A DNA stretch of 64,000 nt, from the NCBI RefSeq assembly GCF_020880975.1, contig NZ_JAJIWP010000002.1:620001-684000 (forward strand). The letters are read 5' to 3'. Both the position numbers and the translations under genes were made by a program. The stretch comes from Mucilaginibacter sp. UR6-1 (GTDB taxonomy: Bacteria > Bacteroidota > Bacteroidia > Sphingobacteriales > Sphingobacteriaceae). The notes beneath the pieces are model-generated. The model was not told the origin of the DNA, ran no database searches, and worked only from the letters and a program-made list of their open reading frames with translations. Position 1 is the first letter of the stretch. Every line of letters begins with the position of its first letter. Positions 26,410 through 34,374 of this stretch are shown in pieces.

Positions 26410-28938
26410 ATGTATAAATATATAGTTGCTGTATTTTCTTTGCTGATAAGCTCTATCACCGCCATGGCGCAGGTTCCGTCAGGCTCGGCAGACAGCTTGA
26501 ATTATCTTAATCCTAAAGAGTATATTGTTGGTGGCGTTACTGTTACCGGGGCTAAAAACCTTGATAAGGAAGTACTCCTTACTATATCAAAACTTAACAA
26601 AGGCGACAGGCTGATATTACCCGGCGAAGCAAACGCACGTGTAGTTAAAGACATGTTTTCGCAGGGATTGTTTGATGATGTTCAGCTTAATATCACTAAA
26701 ATAAATATGGATACCGTATACCTGGAGATAGCCGTGATTGAAAGACCGCGCCTCTCGAGGTTAAAAATTACCGGTATTAAAAAAGGAGAAATTGAGGATG
26801 TTACCAAAAAGCTGAATGATAAAACCGGCAAAATAGTAAACCAAAATCTTATCAATACCACTACGGGTATCATAAAACGCCACTTTAACGAGAAAGGCTA
26901 CCTGTTTACCGAGGTAAAAATGAACCCGCAGCCTGACCCGGGCGATTCAAGCTCAGTTATATTGAATGTGCAGGTTGATAAAAAAACCAAGATCAAGATA
27001 CACAGCATTGAATTTGATGGCAATAAGGCATTTTCAGATAAGCAACTGCGCAAGTTTTTAAAGAATACCCGTACCAAGAAATGGTATAACATATTCGGTT
27101 CAAAAAAATTCAAGGAAGACAAATTCCTTGAGGATAAACAAACGCTTGTTGAAAAAATGCAGGCCGAAGGTTACCGGGATGCACAGGTGGTAAGTGATAG
27201 CGTTAGCCGCCACGATGACCGTACTGTTGACGTAAAGCTAAAAGTTTACGAAGGCCCTAAATATTACTTTGGTAACATCAGGTGGTCTGGCAACGCCAAA
27301 TACACAACCGAGTTTTTGAACAGGGTACTGCGCATCAAAAAAGGCGATATATTTAGCGAAGAGGAGCTGACCAAAAGGCTGTCAGGCCCAACGCCAAGCA
27401 ATGATGACGTATCAACCCTGTACCTTGACGACGGATACCTGACCTATAATGCTGACCCGGTGCAAACACGTATTTATGGCGATACCATTGACCTGGACAT
27501 CCGGATATATGAAGGCCCGCAATATACCATTAACCGCGTAACCGTTAAAGGTAACGATGTTACTAATGATAAGGTGGTAATGCGTGAAATACGTACTAAA
27601 CCAGGCCAAAAATTCAATAAAACCCTGTTGATACGCAGTACCCGTGAGCTTTCGCAACTGGGTAGCTTTGATGAGCAGAAGACCGAACCACGCCCAACCA
27701 ACATTAACCCGGCAGAGGGTACGGTAGATATTATTTACAACGTGGTTGAAAAACCGTCAGATCAGATCGAGCTTTCGGGTGGTTTTGGTGGTGGCCAGTT
27801 GGTAGGTACGTTGGGCTTATCGTTCAACAACTTCTCGTTACGTAACCTTTTCAACTTAAAAGCTTACAGGCCGCTGCCAAAAGGCGATGGACAAAGGCTA
27901 AGCATACGTGGCCAGTCAAGCGGTCGTACGTATCAAAACTTCTCGTTCACGTTCTCTGAGCCGTGGCTGGGTGGTAAAAAACCCATATTCTTTAGCTTAT
28001 CAGCTTATACACAAGGTAGCTCAACCGGGCAATATTATCCAAAATCAAGCCCTTACTACAACAAGCTGCGTATTAACGGTATTGGTGTAACCCTGGGTAA
28101 ACGTTTAAACTGGCCGGATAACTACTTCCAGTTAAACTACTCGGTTAACTTTGATCATTATTACCTGGATAACTATTCAGCTTACCTGTTCCGTAACGGT
28201 ACATCATACAACATTAAGTTTACACAGGAGTTGAGCCGTAACTCATTGGACGTGCCTATTTACCCAACTTCGGGTTCAAACATCAGGTTCACGGTACAGG
28301 CTACGCCGCCATACTCATTGTTTAACAATACTAATTATGCTATCGCGACGCCAGAGGAGCGTTACAAATTTGTGGAGTACCACAAATGGAAGTTTGACGC
28401 GCAATGGTTTCAGCGTATTACAGGTAAACTGGTACTGATGTCGCAGGCGCGTTTCGGTTTCCTGGGATCGTATAATTCAAAAGTAGGCCCTTCACCGTTC
28501 GAGCGCTTTAAGTTAGGTGGTGATGGTATGCAAACGTACCAGTTTTTACAAGGCAGCGAGATCATCGGTATGCGTGGTTACCAAAACTTCTCGGTAGTAC
28601 CGGTAGGGTCGCAATATACCGCTAATGATAACCCTGGTAACGCTATTTACAATAAGTATACGCTTGAACTACGCCACCCGGTTATCGCGAGCCAGTCGGC
28701 AACCATATTCCTGCTGGCATTTGCCGAGGGTGGTAATACATGGGATAGTTTCAGCCGCTTTAATCCGTTTAACGTAAGACGTTCGGTAGGTATGGGCGCG
28801 AGGATATTTTTACCTATCTTTGGTTTACTTGGTTTGGATTACGGTTATGGCTTTGATCAGATACCAGGCCAGCCTGACGCGGGTAAGGGACAATTCCACT
28901 TCTCAATATCTCAAAGCTTACAGGGTGGATTTAATTAA
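26410..28938 (+). CDS. bamA: outer membrane protein assembly factor BamA
   Basis: An 842-residue Omp85 protein with a signal peptide (about 1-20, TAMAQ). Several POTRA domains occupy roughly residues 35-430 (for example EYIVGGVTVTGAKNLDKEVL and YTINRVTVKGNDVTNDKVVM), and a 16-stranded barrel follows to the C-terminus. BamA inserts and folds outer-membrane proteins. The barrel has the usual GLSFNNFSLRNLF and MRGYQNFSVVPVG regions; the C-terminus is FHFSISQSLQGGFN. Its position between uppS and two ompH genes is the standard Bacteroidota arrangement. Confidence 0.95.
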   Translation: MYKYIVAVFSLLISSITAMAQVPSGSADSLNYLNPKEYIVGGVTVTGAKNLDKEVLLTISKLNKGDRLILPGEANARVVKDMFSQGLFDDVQLNITKINMDTVYLEIAVIERPRLSRLKITGIKKGEIEDVTKKLNDKTGKIVNQNLINTTTGIIKRHFNEKGYLFTEVKMNPQPDPGDSSSVILNVQVDKKTKIKIHSIEFDGNKAFSDKQLRKFLKNTRTKKWYNIFGSKKFKEDKFLEDKQTLVEKMQAEGYRDAQVVSDSVSRHDDRTVDVKLKVYEGPKYYFGNIRWSGNAKYTTEFLNRVLRIKKGDIFSEEELTKRLSGPTPSNDDVSTLYLDDGYLTYNADPVQTRIYGDTIDLDIRIYEGPQYTINRVTVKGNDVTNDKVVMREIRTKPGQKFNKTLLIRSTRELSQLGSFDEQKTEPRPTNINPAEGTVDIIYNVVEKPSDQIELSGGFGGGQLVGTLGLSFNNFSLRNLFNLKAYRPLPKGDGQRLSIRGQSSGRTYQNFSFTFSEPWLGGKKPIFFSLSAYTQGSSTGQYYPKSSPYYNKLRINGIGVTLGKRLNWPDNYFQLNYSVNFDHYYLDNYSAYLFRNGTSYNIKFTQELSRNSLDVPIYPTSGSNIRFTVQATPPYSLFNNTNYAIATPEERYKFVEYHKWKFDAQWFQRITGKLVLMSQARFGFLGSYNSKVGPSPFERFKLGGDGMQTYQFLQGSEIIGMRGYQNFSVVPVGSQYTANDNPGNAIYNKYTLELRHPVIASQSATIFLLAFAEGGNTWDSFSRFNPFNVRRSVGMGARIFLPIFGLLGLDYGYGFDQIPGQPDAGKGQFHFSISQSLQGGFN

Positions 28939-28953
28939 TTGTGTAATTATTTT

Positions 28954-29484
28954 ATGAAAAGGATAATTTTAACAACAGCATTAACGTTTATAGCATGTTT
29001 AGGTGCATTTGCGCAAAGGTTTGCTTATGTTGACTCGGAATATATTTTGAAACATATACCCGATTATACATCGGCACAAAAACAACTGAGCGCGCAATCG
29101 CAGCAATGGCAAAAAGAGGCCGATGCTAAATTTCAGGAGATTGACCGCTTATATAAGGCTTACCAGGCTGACCAGGTATTAATGACCCCTGAAATGAAAA
29201 AGCGCCGTGAGGCAGAAATAGTGGGTAAAGAAAAGGCCGCGAAGGATTTTCAGCGTTTGAAATTCGGTCCTGACGGTGAACTGACACAAAAAAGCAATAC
29301 CTTGATTAAACCAATTCAGGATCGCGTGTCAAAAGCGGTACAGGCAGTGGCTGAGAGCGAAAATCTTGATATGATTTTTGACAAGAACAGCGAGGTAATG
29401 ATGTTATACGCTAATCCTCGTTATGATAAGAGCGCCGCGGTGATTACCCGTTTAGGATTAAAACCAGGAACATTTGCCCAATAA
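28954..29484 (+). CDS. OmpH/Skp family periplasmic chaperone (first copy)
   Basis: A 176-residue exported helical protein. Its signal peptide is MKRIILTTALTFIACLGAFA, followed by QRFAYVDSEYILKHIPDY. A long coiled-coil central region is rich in K, E, Q (AKFQEIDRLYKAYQADQ), and the C-terminus has AVAESENLDMIFDKNSE. Skp-like trimers hold unfolded outer-membrane proteins for BamA. I place the start at ATG 28954; an in-frame TTG at 28939 directly after the bamA stop would add five residues ahead of the signal peptide. It is the first of two tandem copies. Confidence 0.93.
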   Translation: MKRIILTTALTFIACLGAFAQRFAYVDSEYILKHIPDYTSAQKQLSAQSQQWQKEADAKFQEIDRLYKAYQADQVLMTPEMKKRREAEIVGKEKAAKDFQRLKFGPDGELTQKSNTLIKPIQDRVSKAVQAVAESENLDMIFDKNSEVMMLYANPRYDKSAAVITRLGLKPGTFAQ

Positions 29485-29536
29485 ATTTTTATTTTATAAA
29501 ATAGCGAACTATTATATTAAACACACAGAACAAAAA

Positions 29537-30046
29537 ATGAAAAGATTATTTAAGGTTGCTTTGGTTGCGGTAAGTATGTTATTTGTGGGAACGTATGCAA
29601 AAGCACAAAAGATCGCGCACATTAATTTTAACCAGTTGATTGAGCAGATGCCTGAAACCAAAACTATCAGGACACAAATGGAAGCTTACCAAAAAACCTT
29701 TGTTGATACTTACACTACTATGGGTAATGAGTTTCAAACTAAAGCCCAGGCTTACGAAAAAGATAAAGCTACGATGAATGATGCAACCCGTACTGCTAAA
29801 GAAACAGAATTACAGGATCTGCAAAAACGCATTCAGGATTTTCAAAAAGATGCTCAAGGTAAAGTAGAGGCTAAAAGCAATGAGCTGACCAGGCCATTAT
29901 TTACCAAAGCGCGTGCTTCAATAAGCAAAGTTGCTAAGGCTAAAGGTTACACTTACGTGCTTGACTCATCACAAACTGAGCTTTTAGTATCGCCGGATGC
30001 TGATGACCTGTTAGTACCGGTTAAAACTGACCTTGGTTTAAAATAA
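29537..30046 (+). CDS. OmpH/Skp family periplasmic chaperone (second copy)
   Basis: A 169-residue paralogue of the upstream gene. Its signal peptide is MKRLFKVALVAVSMLFVGTY with cleavage near AKAQ, then KIAHINFNQLIEQMPETKTI. The coiled-coil arm (TKAQAYEKDKATMNDATRTA) and the C-terminal KGYTYVLDSSQTELLVS complete the Skp fold. ATG 29537 is chosen because the frame-open extension to 29474 overlaps the previous gene and lies before a typical signal peptide. It ends at a strong terminator. Confidence 0.93.
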   Translation: MKRLFKVALVAVSMLFVGTYAKAQKIAHINFNQLIEQMPETKTIRTQMEAYQKTFVDTYTTMGNEFQTKAQAYEKDKATMNDATRTAKETELQDLQKRIQDFQKDAQGKVEAKSNELTRPLFTKARASISKVAKAKGYTYVLDSSQTELLVSPDADDLLVPVKTDLGLK

Positions 30047-30070
30047 GAACTAAACAAGATATTGAAACTG

Positions 30071-30099
30071 AAGCGCCCGCATTACCGGGCGCTTTTTTT
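30071..30099 (+). terminator. intrinsic terminator after the ompH pair
   Basis: Stem AGCGCCCG (30072-30079), 6-base loop, CGGGCGCT (30086-30093), T-run to 30099. The T-run merges into the murI -7 element. Confidence 0.92.
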
Positions 30100-30106
30100 A
30101 TTTTTG
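30099..30106 (+). promoter_or_regulatory. murI -7 element, leaderless geometry
   Basis: TATTTTTG ends 4 bases before the GTG start of murI. The expected transcription start falls at or next to the start codon. The element overlaps the end of the preceding terminator. Confidence 0.45.
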
Positions 30107-30110
30107 CAGT

Positions 30111-30941
30111 GTGGCAGCAACAAAACCTATAGGCATATTTGATTCGGGCTACGGCGGCTTAACTGTTTTTCGCTCTATTGCCGATCAGTTACCGCAGTAC
30201 GATTATATTTATCTTGGCGATAACGGCCGCTCGCCATATGGTAACCGTTCGTTTAAAACCATACACGAGTATACCTGGGAGTGTGTGCAATGGTTATTTA
30301 AGCAGGATTGCCCTTTAATTATACTGGCATGTAACACCGCGTCGGCAAAAGCGCTGCGTACCATACAGCAGCAGGATATGCCCGGCAAGTTTGATGATAA
30401 ACGCGTTTTAGGGGTTATACGCCCAACAGCCGAGGTGATAGGTAATTATACAAAAACCGGTGAGATAGGCGTATTGGGAACAAAAGGTACGGTGCAGTCA
30501 CAATCATACCTGTTGGAGATAGAAAAATTCTTTCCGGAGCTTAGCGTACATCAGCAGGCTTGCCCCATGTGGGTGCCGCTTATTGAAACAGGCGAATATG
30601 ATAAACCGGGTGCTGATTATTTTGTAAAGGAATATCTGGATGCTATACAACAGCAATCAGCAAATATTGACACACTGCTGTTGGCCTGCACCCATTACCC
30701 GCTGTTGCAGGATAAAATAAAGGCTTATCTGCCAAATAATATACAGGTAGTTGCCCAGGGCGATATTGTGGCTGCAAGCCTGACCGATTACCTGCACCGC
30801 CACCCTGAAATTGAAGAGCAGCTAACACCAAACGGCATCAAGCAGTTCTATACCACGTCAGACGATACAACGGATTTTGACCATCACGCTTCCGCGTTTT
30901 TTGGTGAGCCGGTTGTGGCGGAGTATGTGTCGGTGAAGTGA
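30111..30941 (+). CDS. murI: glutamate racemase
   Basis: A 276-residue racemase making D-glutamate for peptidoglycan. The motif GIFDSGYGGLTVF lies at residues 8-20, catalytic Cys74 in ILACNTASAKAL and catalytic Cys193 in LLLACTHYPLLQ, with LGDNGRSPYG between. The start is GTG at 30111; the first residues AATKPIGIFDSG fit the family. The leader is predicted to be absent or only a base or two long. Confidence 0.97.
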   Translation: MAATKPIGIFDSGYGGLTVFRSIADQLPQYDYIYLGDNGRSPYGNRSFKTIHEYTWECVQWLFKQDCPLIILACNTASAKALRTIQQQDMPGKFDDKRVLGVIRPTAEVIGNYTKTGEIGVLGTKGTVQSQSYLLEIEKFFPELSVHQQACPMWVPLIETGEYDKPGADYFVKEYLDAIQQQSANIDTLLLACTHYPLLQDKIKAYLPNNIQVVAQGDIVAASLTDYLHRHPEIEEQLTPNGIKQFYTTSDDTTDFDHHASAFFGEPVVAEYVSVK

Positions 30942-30978
30942 TTCCGCAGGATTTAATAGTAAAGAAGTCTAAAATTTT

Positions 30979-31058
30979 GTCATTTCGAGCGACAGCGAGA
31001 AATCTGTCGCTTGCCTATTAATTGGATAGATTTCTCCTCGTACCTCGTTCGAAATGAC
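30979..31058. repeat. 80-bp imperfect palindromic interspersed element
   Basis: Outer arms GTCATTTCGA (30979-30988) and TCGAAATGAC (31049-31058) are exact inverted repeats. Inner AGAAATCT pairs with AGATTTCT, and a nested alternative hairpin GCGACAG/CTGTCGC lies within the left half. I recall similar GTCATTTCGAGCG palindromes across Bacteroidota genomes. No ORF. It lies between murI and nuoH. Confidence 0.8.
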
Positions 31059-31240
31059 AAGCCCATGAGGAGTATAATTTTATAGGGTAGGATGTGGTAG
31101 ATTTATACTACAAGAGATACGAGATTAAGTAACTCCGCAATATAACTTCCGAATTCCGAAATCAAAACCCTCTCCCGATTTCATAAATCAAAAAGCTGCT
31201 ATAATCTACCAAATACATAGAATATTTAGCTGGCATTTGC

Positions 31241-31248
31241 TAAGTTTG
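31241..31248 (+). promoter_or_regulatory. nuoH -7 element
   Basis: TAAGTTTG followed by CA. If used, it rules out TTG 31237 and TTG 31246 as nuoH starts and favours TTG 31270. No -33 TTG at proper spacing. Confidence 0.4.
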
Positions 31249-31269
31249 CACCCAAGTGATTTTTGGACG

Positions 31270-32340
31270 TTGAGTAATTACCTGATATATTTTCTTGTCG
31301 CTGCCGGGCTGTTCGCCTTTGCCGCCCTGTTTGCTCTATTCGGAGTATATGCGGAGCGTAAGATCTCGGCGTATATACAGGACAGGCTTGGCCCTACCGA
31401 AACCGGGAAATTTGGGTCGCTGCAAACGTTTGCTGATATTTTAAAGATGGTCCAAAAGGAACTGATCATCCCCGCGAAAGCGGATAAGTGGCTGTTTGTA
31501 CTGGCACCTGTTATTATATTCGTAGCAGTTTACATGGGTTTTGCCGCATTACCGTGGGGGCCTGGTTTGGTACCGTCAAAAATCAATATCGGCCTGTATT
31601 ATGTGTTCGCCATTATCTCTATAGAAACATTGGGCATACTGATGGCGGGCTGGGGCTCCAATAATAAATACTCCATTTTAGGCGCTATGCGTTCGGCCGC
31701 GCAAATCATCTCATACGAGATACCGGCCGGTTTCGCCATTATATCCGCGGTGATGATCGCGCAATCGTTGGATCTGCAGGTGATTTCCACGCAGCAAGGA
31801 GTAGCATCAACAGAAACTATTAAGTTTTTTGGTTTTTGGGATGTTACCCATATTGGTGGCTTGCTGAGCTGGAACATTTTCAGGGCGCCGCATTTAATTA
31901 TAGCATTTGTTATTTACTTTATATCATCATTAGCCGAAGCTAACCGCGCGCCGTTTGATATACCGGAAGCGGAGTCAGAGCTGGTGGCAGGTTTTCATAC
32001 CGAATATTCGGGCTTGGGGTTTGCGTTTGTGTTTTTGGCCGAATATTCGATGATGTTCCTGGTATCAATGATAGGCGTGGTGCTGTTTTTAGGTGCCTGG
32101 AATACTCCGCTGCCTAACATCGGCGCGTTAAAATTAGCAGATTGGACAACTAATATTTGGTGGGGTATATTTTGGGTGGCGATTAAAAGCCTGGCCCTGG
32201 TTGGTGTACAAATGTGGATACGCTGGACGCTGCCCCGTTTACGTGTAGACCAACTGATGAACCTGTGCTGGAAGGTATTAACCCCGCTGGCATTCGCGTG
32301 TATACTTATATCGGGCGTGTGGCGGTTATGGTTGATGTAG
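31270..32340 (+). CDS. nuoH: NADH-quinone oxidoreductase subunit H
   Basis: The quinone-site membrane subunit of complex I, about 356 residues and eight membrane helices. Conserved strings include VYAERKISAYIQDRLGP, GSLQTFADILKMVQKELIIP, MRSAAQIISYEIPAG, and the acidic loop EANRAPFDIPEAESELVAGF near the quinone channel. I place the start at TTG 31270, giving MSNYLIYFLVAAG, because a -7 element covers 31241-31248; TTG 31237 would add 11 residues. No nuoA-G genes lie upstream (murI does), so the cluster begins at H. A 124-bp repeat-rich gap follows before nuoI. Confidence 0.95.
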   Translation: MSNYLIYFLVAAGLFAFAALFALFGVYAERKISAYIQDRLGPTETGKFGSLQTFADILKMVQKELIIPAKADKWLFVLAPVIIFVAVYMGFAALPWGPGLVPSKINIGLYYVFAIISIETLGILMAGWGSNNKYSILGAMRSAAQIISYEIPAGFAIISAVMIAQSLDLQVISTQQGVASTETIKFFGFWDVTHIGGLLSWNIFRAPHLIIAFVIYFISSLAEANRAPFDIPEAESELVAGFHTEYSGLGFAFVFLAEYSMMFLVSMIGVVLFLGAWNTPLPNIGALKLADWTTNIWWGIFWVAIKSLALVGVQMWIRWTLPRLRVDQLMNLCWKVLTPLAFACILISGVWRLWLM

Positions 32341-32464
32341 AGGTTGGTAATTAGTGGTTAGAGATTAGTATTTAGAGTTTAGATTTTAGTGTTTAGGATT
32401 TAGAAATTAGCACTTAGTGTTTAGATTTTAGGATTTAGAAATTAGCATTTAGAATTTACAAAGC
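32341..32464. repeat. degenerate TTTAG word-repeat spacer inside the nuo cluster
   Basis: About 120 bp of imperfect words such as TTTAGATTTTAGTGTTTAGG. GGATTTAGAAATTAGCA recurs at about 32396 and 32431. It separates nuoH from nuoI, while the following genes are packed with 4-bp overlaps. Confidence 0.7.
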
Positions 32465-33052
32465 ATGTTTAAAAGCGCGATAAATGGCTTAACTACTGCA
32501 TGGAAGGGGATGACCCTTACCATTGGCCACTTGTTTGCGTCGAAAAAAACACGTGAGGTTACCCGGGTAAGTGATGATAATTACTTTAAAAGGCTTGAGG
32601 GAACCAATACCATACAATATCCCAAACAACAACTGCCTGTACCCGAAGTGGGCCGTTACCAGTTGGATGTGGAAATGGATGATTGCATTGTGTGCGATCT
32701 TTGCGCCAAAATTTGTCCGGTTGATTGTATCGATATAGAAGCGATAAAAGCTACGGAGGCTATCGGCCAAACGTCTGATGGTACCACCAAGCGCCTGTAT
32801 GCCGCCAAGTTTGATATTGACATGGCCAAGTGCATGTATTGCGGCTTGTGTACTGTTGTTTGCCCGACCGAGTGCATCACCATGACCAATACGTATGACC
32901 GTACGGTATTTGAGTTGAGCGACCTGATCTACGAATTTTCGGACATGACGAAGGAGGAGGCCGACGAAAAACGTGCGCTCCTTGAAAAGCAAAATGCCGA
33001 AAAGCAAGCCGCCAAGCTTGCCGCCATGAAAAAGAAGGAGGAAGGGCAATGA
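32465..33052 (+). CDS. nuoI: NADH-quinone oxidoreductase subunit I
   Basis: A 195-residue iron-sulfur subunit that carries electrons towards the quinone site. Two complete 4Fe-4S motifs are present: C74, C77, C80, C84 (CIVCDLCAKICPVDCI) and C123, C126, C129, C133 (CMYCGLCTVVCPTECI). The C-terminus is a lysine/glutamate/alanine-rich helix. The stop overlaps the nuoJ start in ATGA. Confidence 0.97.
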   Translation: MFKSAINGLTTAWKGMTLTIGHLFASKKTREVTRVSDDNYFKRLEGTNTIQYPKQQLPVPEVGRYQLDVEMDDCIVCDLCAKICPVDCIDIEAIKATEAIGQTSDGTTKRLYAAKFDIDMAKCMYCGLCTVVCPTECITMTNTYDRTVFELSDLIYEFSDMTKEEADEKRALLEKQNAEKQAAKLAAMKKKEEGQ

Positions 33053-33597
33053 TGCTGGTGAAGATCATGTTCTATATCCTGGCTGCCGTAGCGCTGGGTT
33101 CTGCCTTATTTGTGGCTGCGTCTAAAAACCTGGTACGTTCGGTATTCATGTTTTTTGTTACGCTGTTCGCGTTGGCGGGTTTATATGTACTGGCTTTGGC
33201 TGATTTTGTGGCCATTACCCAGATCGTGATCTATGTAGGTGGTATTCTGGTATTAATACTTTTCACATTCATGCTTTCGGGCCGCGAAACGCTGGATGCC
33301 ATTCAACAGCAAAAAAGCAAGTTGATCAACCTTAATAAATTGCCTGCCATAGTGCTTGCCGTATTATTTTTTGTGGTGATGTTCATTGTACTGCGTCAGG
33401 CTGATGTTAATGAACTGGATTGGGTAAAAGTAGCTGTTGCCGAGGGCAACGTGATTAAACCCGATGGCATCCAGATAGAGAACATCGGCGTAAACCTGAT
33501 GACCAGTTACCTGCTGCCATTTGAGGTAATATCAATATTGCTGATGATCGCACTTATTGGCGCTGCGCACTTATCCAGAAAGGAGCAGGAGGCATGA
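33049..33597 (+). CDS. nuoJ: NADH-quinone oxidoreductase subunit J
   Basis: A 182-residue membrane subunit with five predicted helices. Conserved ALGSALFVAASKNLVRSVFM, ALADFVAITQIVIYVGGILV and a C-terminal LLPFEVISILLMIALIGAAH match NuoJ. Start and stop overlap nuoI and nuoK by 4 bp (ATGA), showing translational coupling. Confidence 0.96.
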   Translation: MMLVKIMFYILAAVALGSALFVAASKNLVRSVFMFFVTLFALAGLYVLALADFVAITQIVIYVGGILVLILFTFMLSGRETLDAIQQQKSKLINLNKLPAIVLAVLFFVVMFIVLRQADVNELDWVKVAVAEGNVIKPDGIQIENIGVNLMTSYLLPFEVISILLMIALIGAAHLSRKEQEA

Positions 33598-33899
33598 TCT
33601 CTTTGAGTGATTTCCTGCTGTTGAGTGCGGCACTGTTTTGCATTGGGCTGTACATGGTGGTAGCCAAGCGCAACGCCATACAAATACTGATAGGTATTGA
33701 GCTGATGCTGAATGCCGCCATATTAAACCTGGTGGCTTTTGGTAAGTACGATAAGCTCAACAACAGCGGTCAGGTATTTGCCCTGTTTGCTATAGTGCTT
33801 GCCGCGGCCGTTACTGCCGTAGCGCTGGCTATAATACTGAATGTATACCGGCAGTATAAAACTATCGATCCGTCTAAAATAAATAACCTGGGAGATTGA
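33594..33899 (+). CDS. nuoK: NADH-quinone oxidoreductase subunit K
   Basis: A 101-residue, three-helix antiporter-like subunit of complex I. The conserved acidic residue is in IQILIGIELMLNAAILNLVAF, and a second acidic position is absent from the VFALFAIVLAAAVTAVALAI helix, as in many NuoK. Normal length. It overlaps nuoJ by 4 bp and ends 2 bp before the ATG of an unrelated exported protein. Confidence 0.96.
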   Translation: MISLSDFLLLSAALFCIGLYMVVAKRNAIQILIGIELMLNAAILNLVAFGKYDKLNNSGQVFALFAIVLAAAVTAVALAIILNVYRQYKTIDPSKINNLGD

Positions 33900-33901
33900 G
33901 T

Positions 33902-34372
33902 ATGCGGAAAGTTGTTTACATCGTAATGCTGATGGCATTGTTCGGGGGAAAGATAAATGCTCAAAACAGTATAGTCCGCGAAAATGGGGAAGCGCCCTTG
34001 TACATTTTGGACGGATTGATAACAACTCACGCGATAACAGCGAAGATAGATTCGTCCAACGTTAAAGGAATATGGGTTATAAAAAGCAGGAGTGAACAGG
34101 AAAAATATGGATATGCCGGTCGTAATGGTGTTGTAATCATCAGTACCAAGAGCTCAAAATTATCTAAGATTGATACATCAGCCAATAATTACCCTTTGAT
34201 TTTAATTGATAGTGTTGAAGTATATTCTGAAGATATGAAAAAAATATCTCCGGATGCTGTGGATAACGTACAGGTTATAAAAGATGCGAAAGCACGTGAT
34301 ATGTACGGATTTAAAGGTGCAAGAGGAGTGGTGATTGTAACCACAAAAAGTAATAAGAAAGCAAAAAAATAA
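33902..34372 (+). CDS. exported protein of two tandem TonB-receptor plug-like repeats
   Basis: A 156-residue protein starting at ATG 33902 (an in-frame TTG at 33896 overlaps the nuoK stop). A signal peptide ends near INAQ (residue 21). Two repeats follow: residues 31-84 (APLYILDGLI ... YGYAGRNGVVIISTKS) and 97-150 (YPLILIDSVE ... YGFKGARGVVIVTTKS). Each matches the SusC/TonB-dependent receptor plug pattern P-L-x-x-[IL]-D-G, then V-I-K-D-A, Y-G, G-x-x-G-V-[VI]-[IL]-[IV]-[TS]-T-K, but there is no barrel. It lies between nuoK and nuoL, 2 bp before the nuoL start, with higher A+T than nuoK. Function unknown; a soluble plug-like binding module is the visible fact. Confidence 0.85.
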   Translation: MRKVVYIVMLMALFGGKINAQNSIVRENGEAPLYILDGLITTHAITAKIDSSNVKGIWVIKSRSEQEKYGYAGRNGVVIISTKSSKLSKIDTSANNYPLILIDSVEVYSEDMKKISPDAVDNVQVIKDAKARDMYGFKGARGVVIVTTKSNKKAKK

Positions 34373-34374
34373 CA

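Noticed and set aside
32341..32464. CRISPR-like array
   Set aside because: Units are short, imperfect and without fixed-length unique spacers; no cas genes nearby.
32489..33049. 186-residue minus-strand frame opposite nuoI
   Set aside because: Fully antisense to a certain gene; its composition (runs of L, F, H, R) is what the complement of nuoI codons gives.
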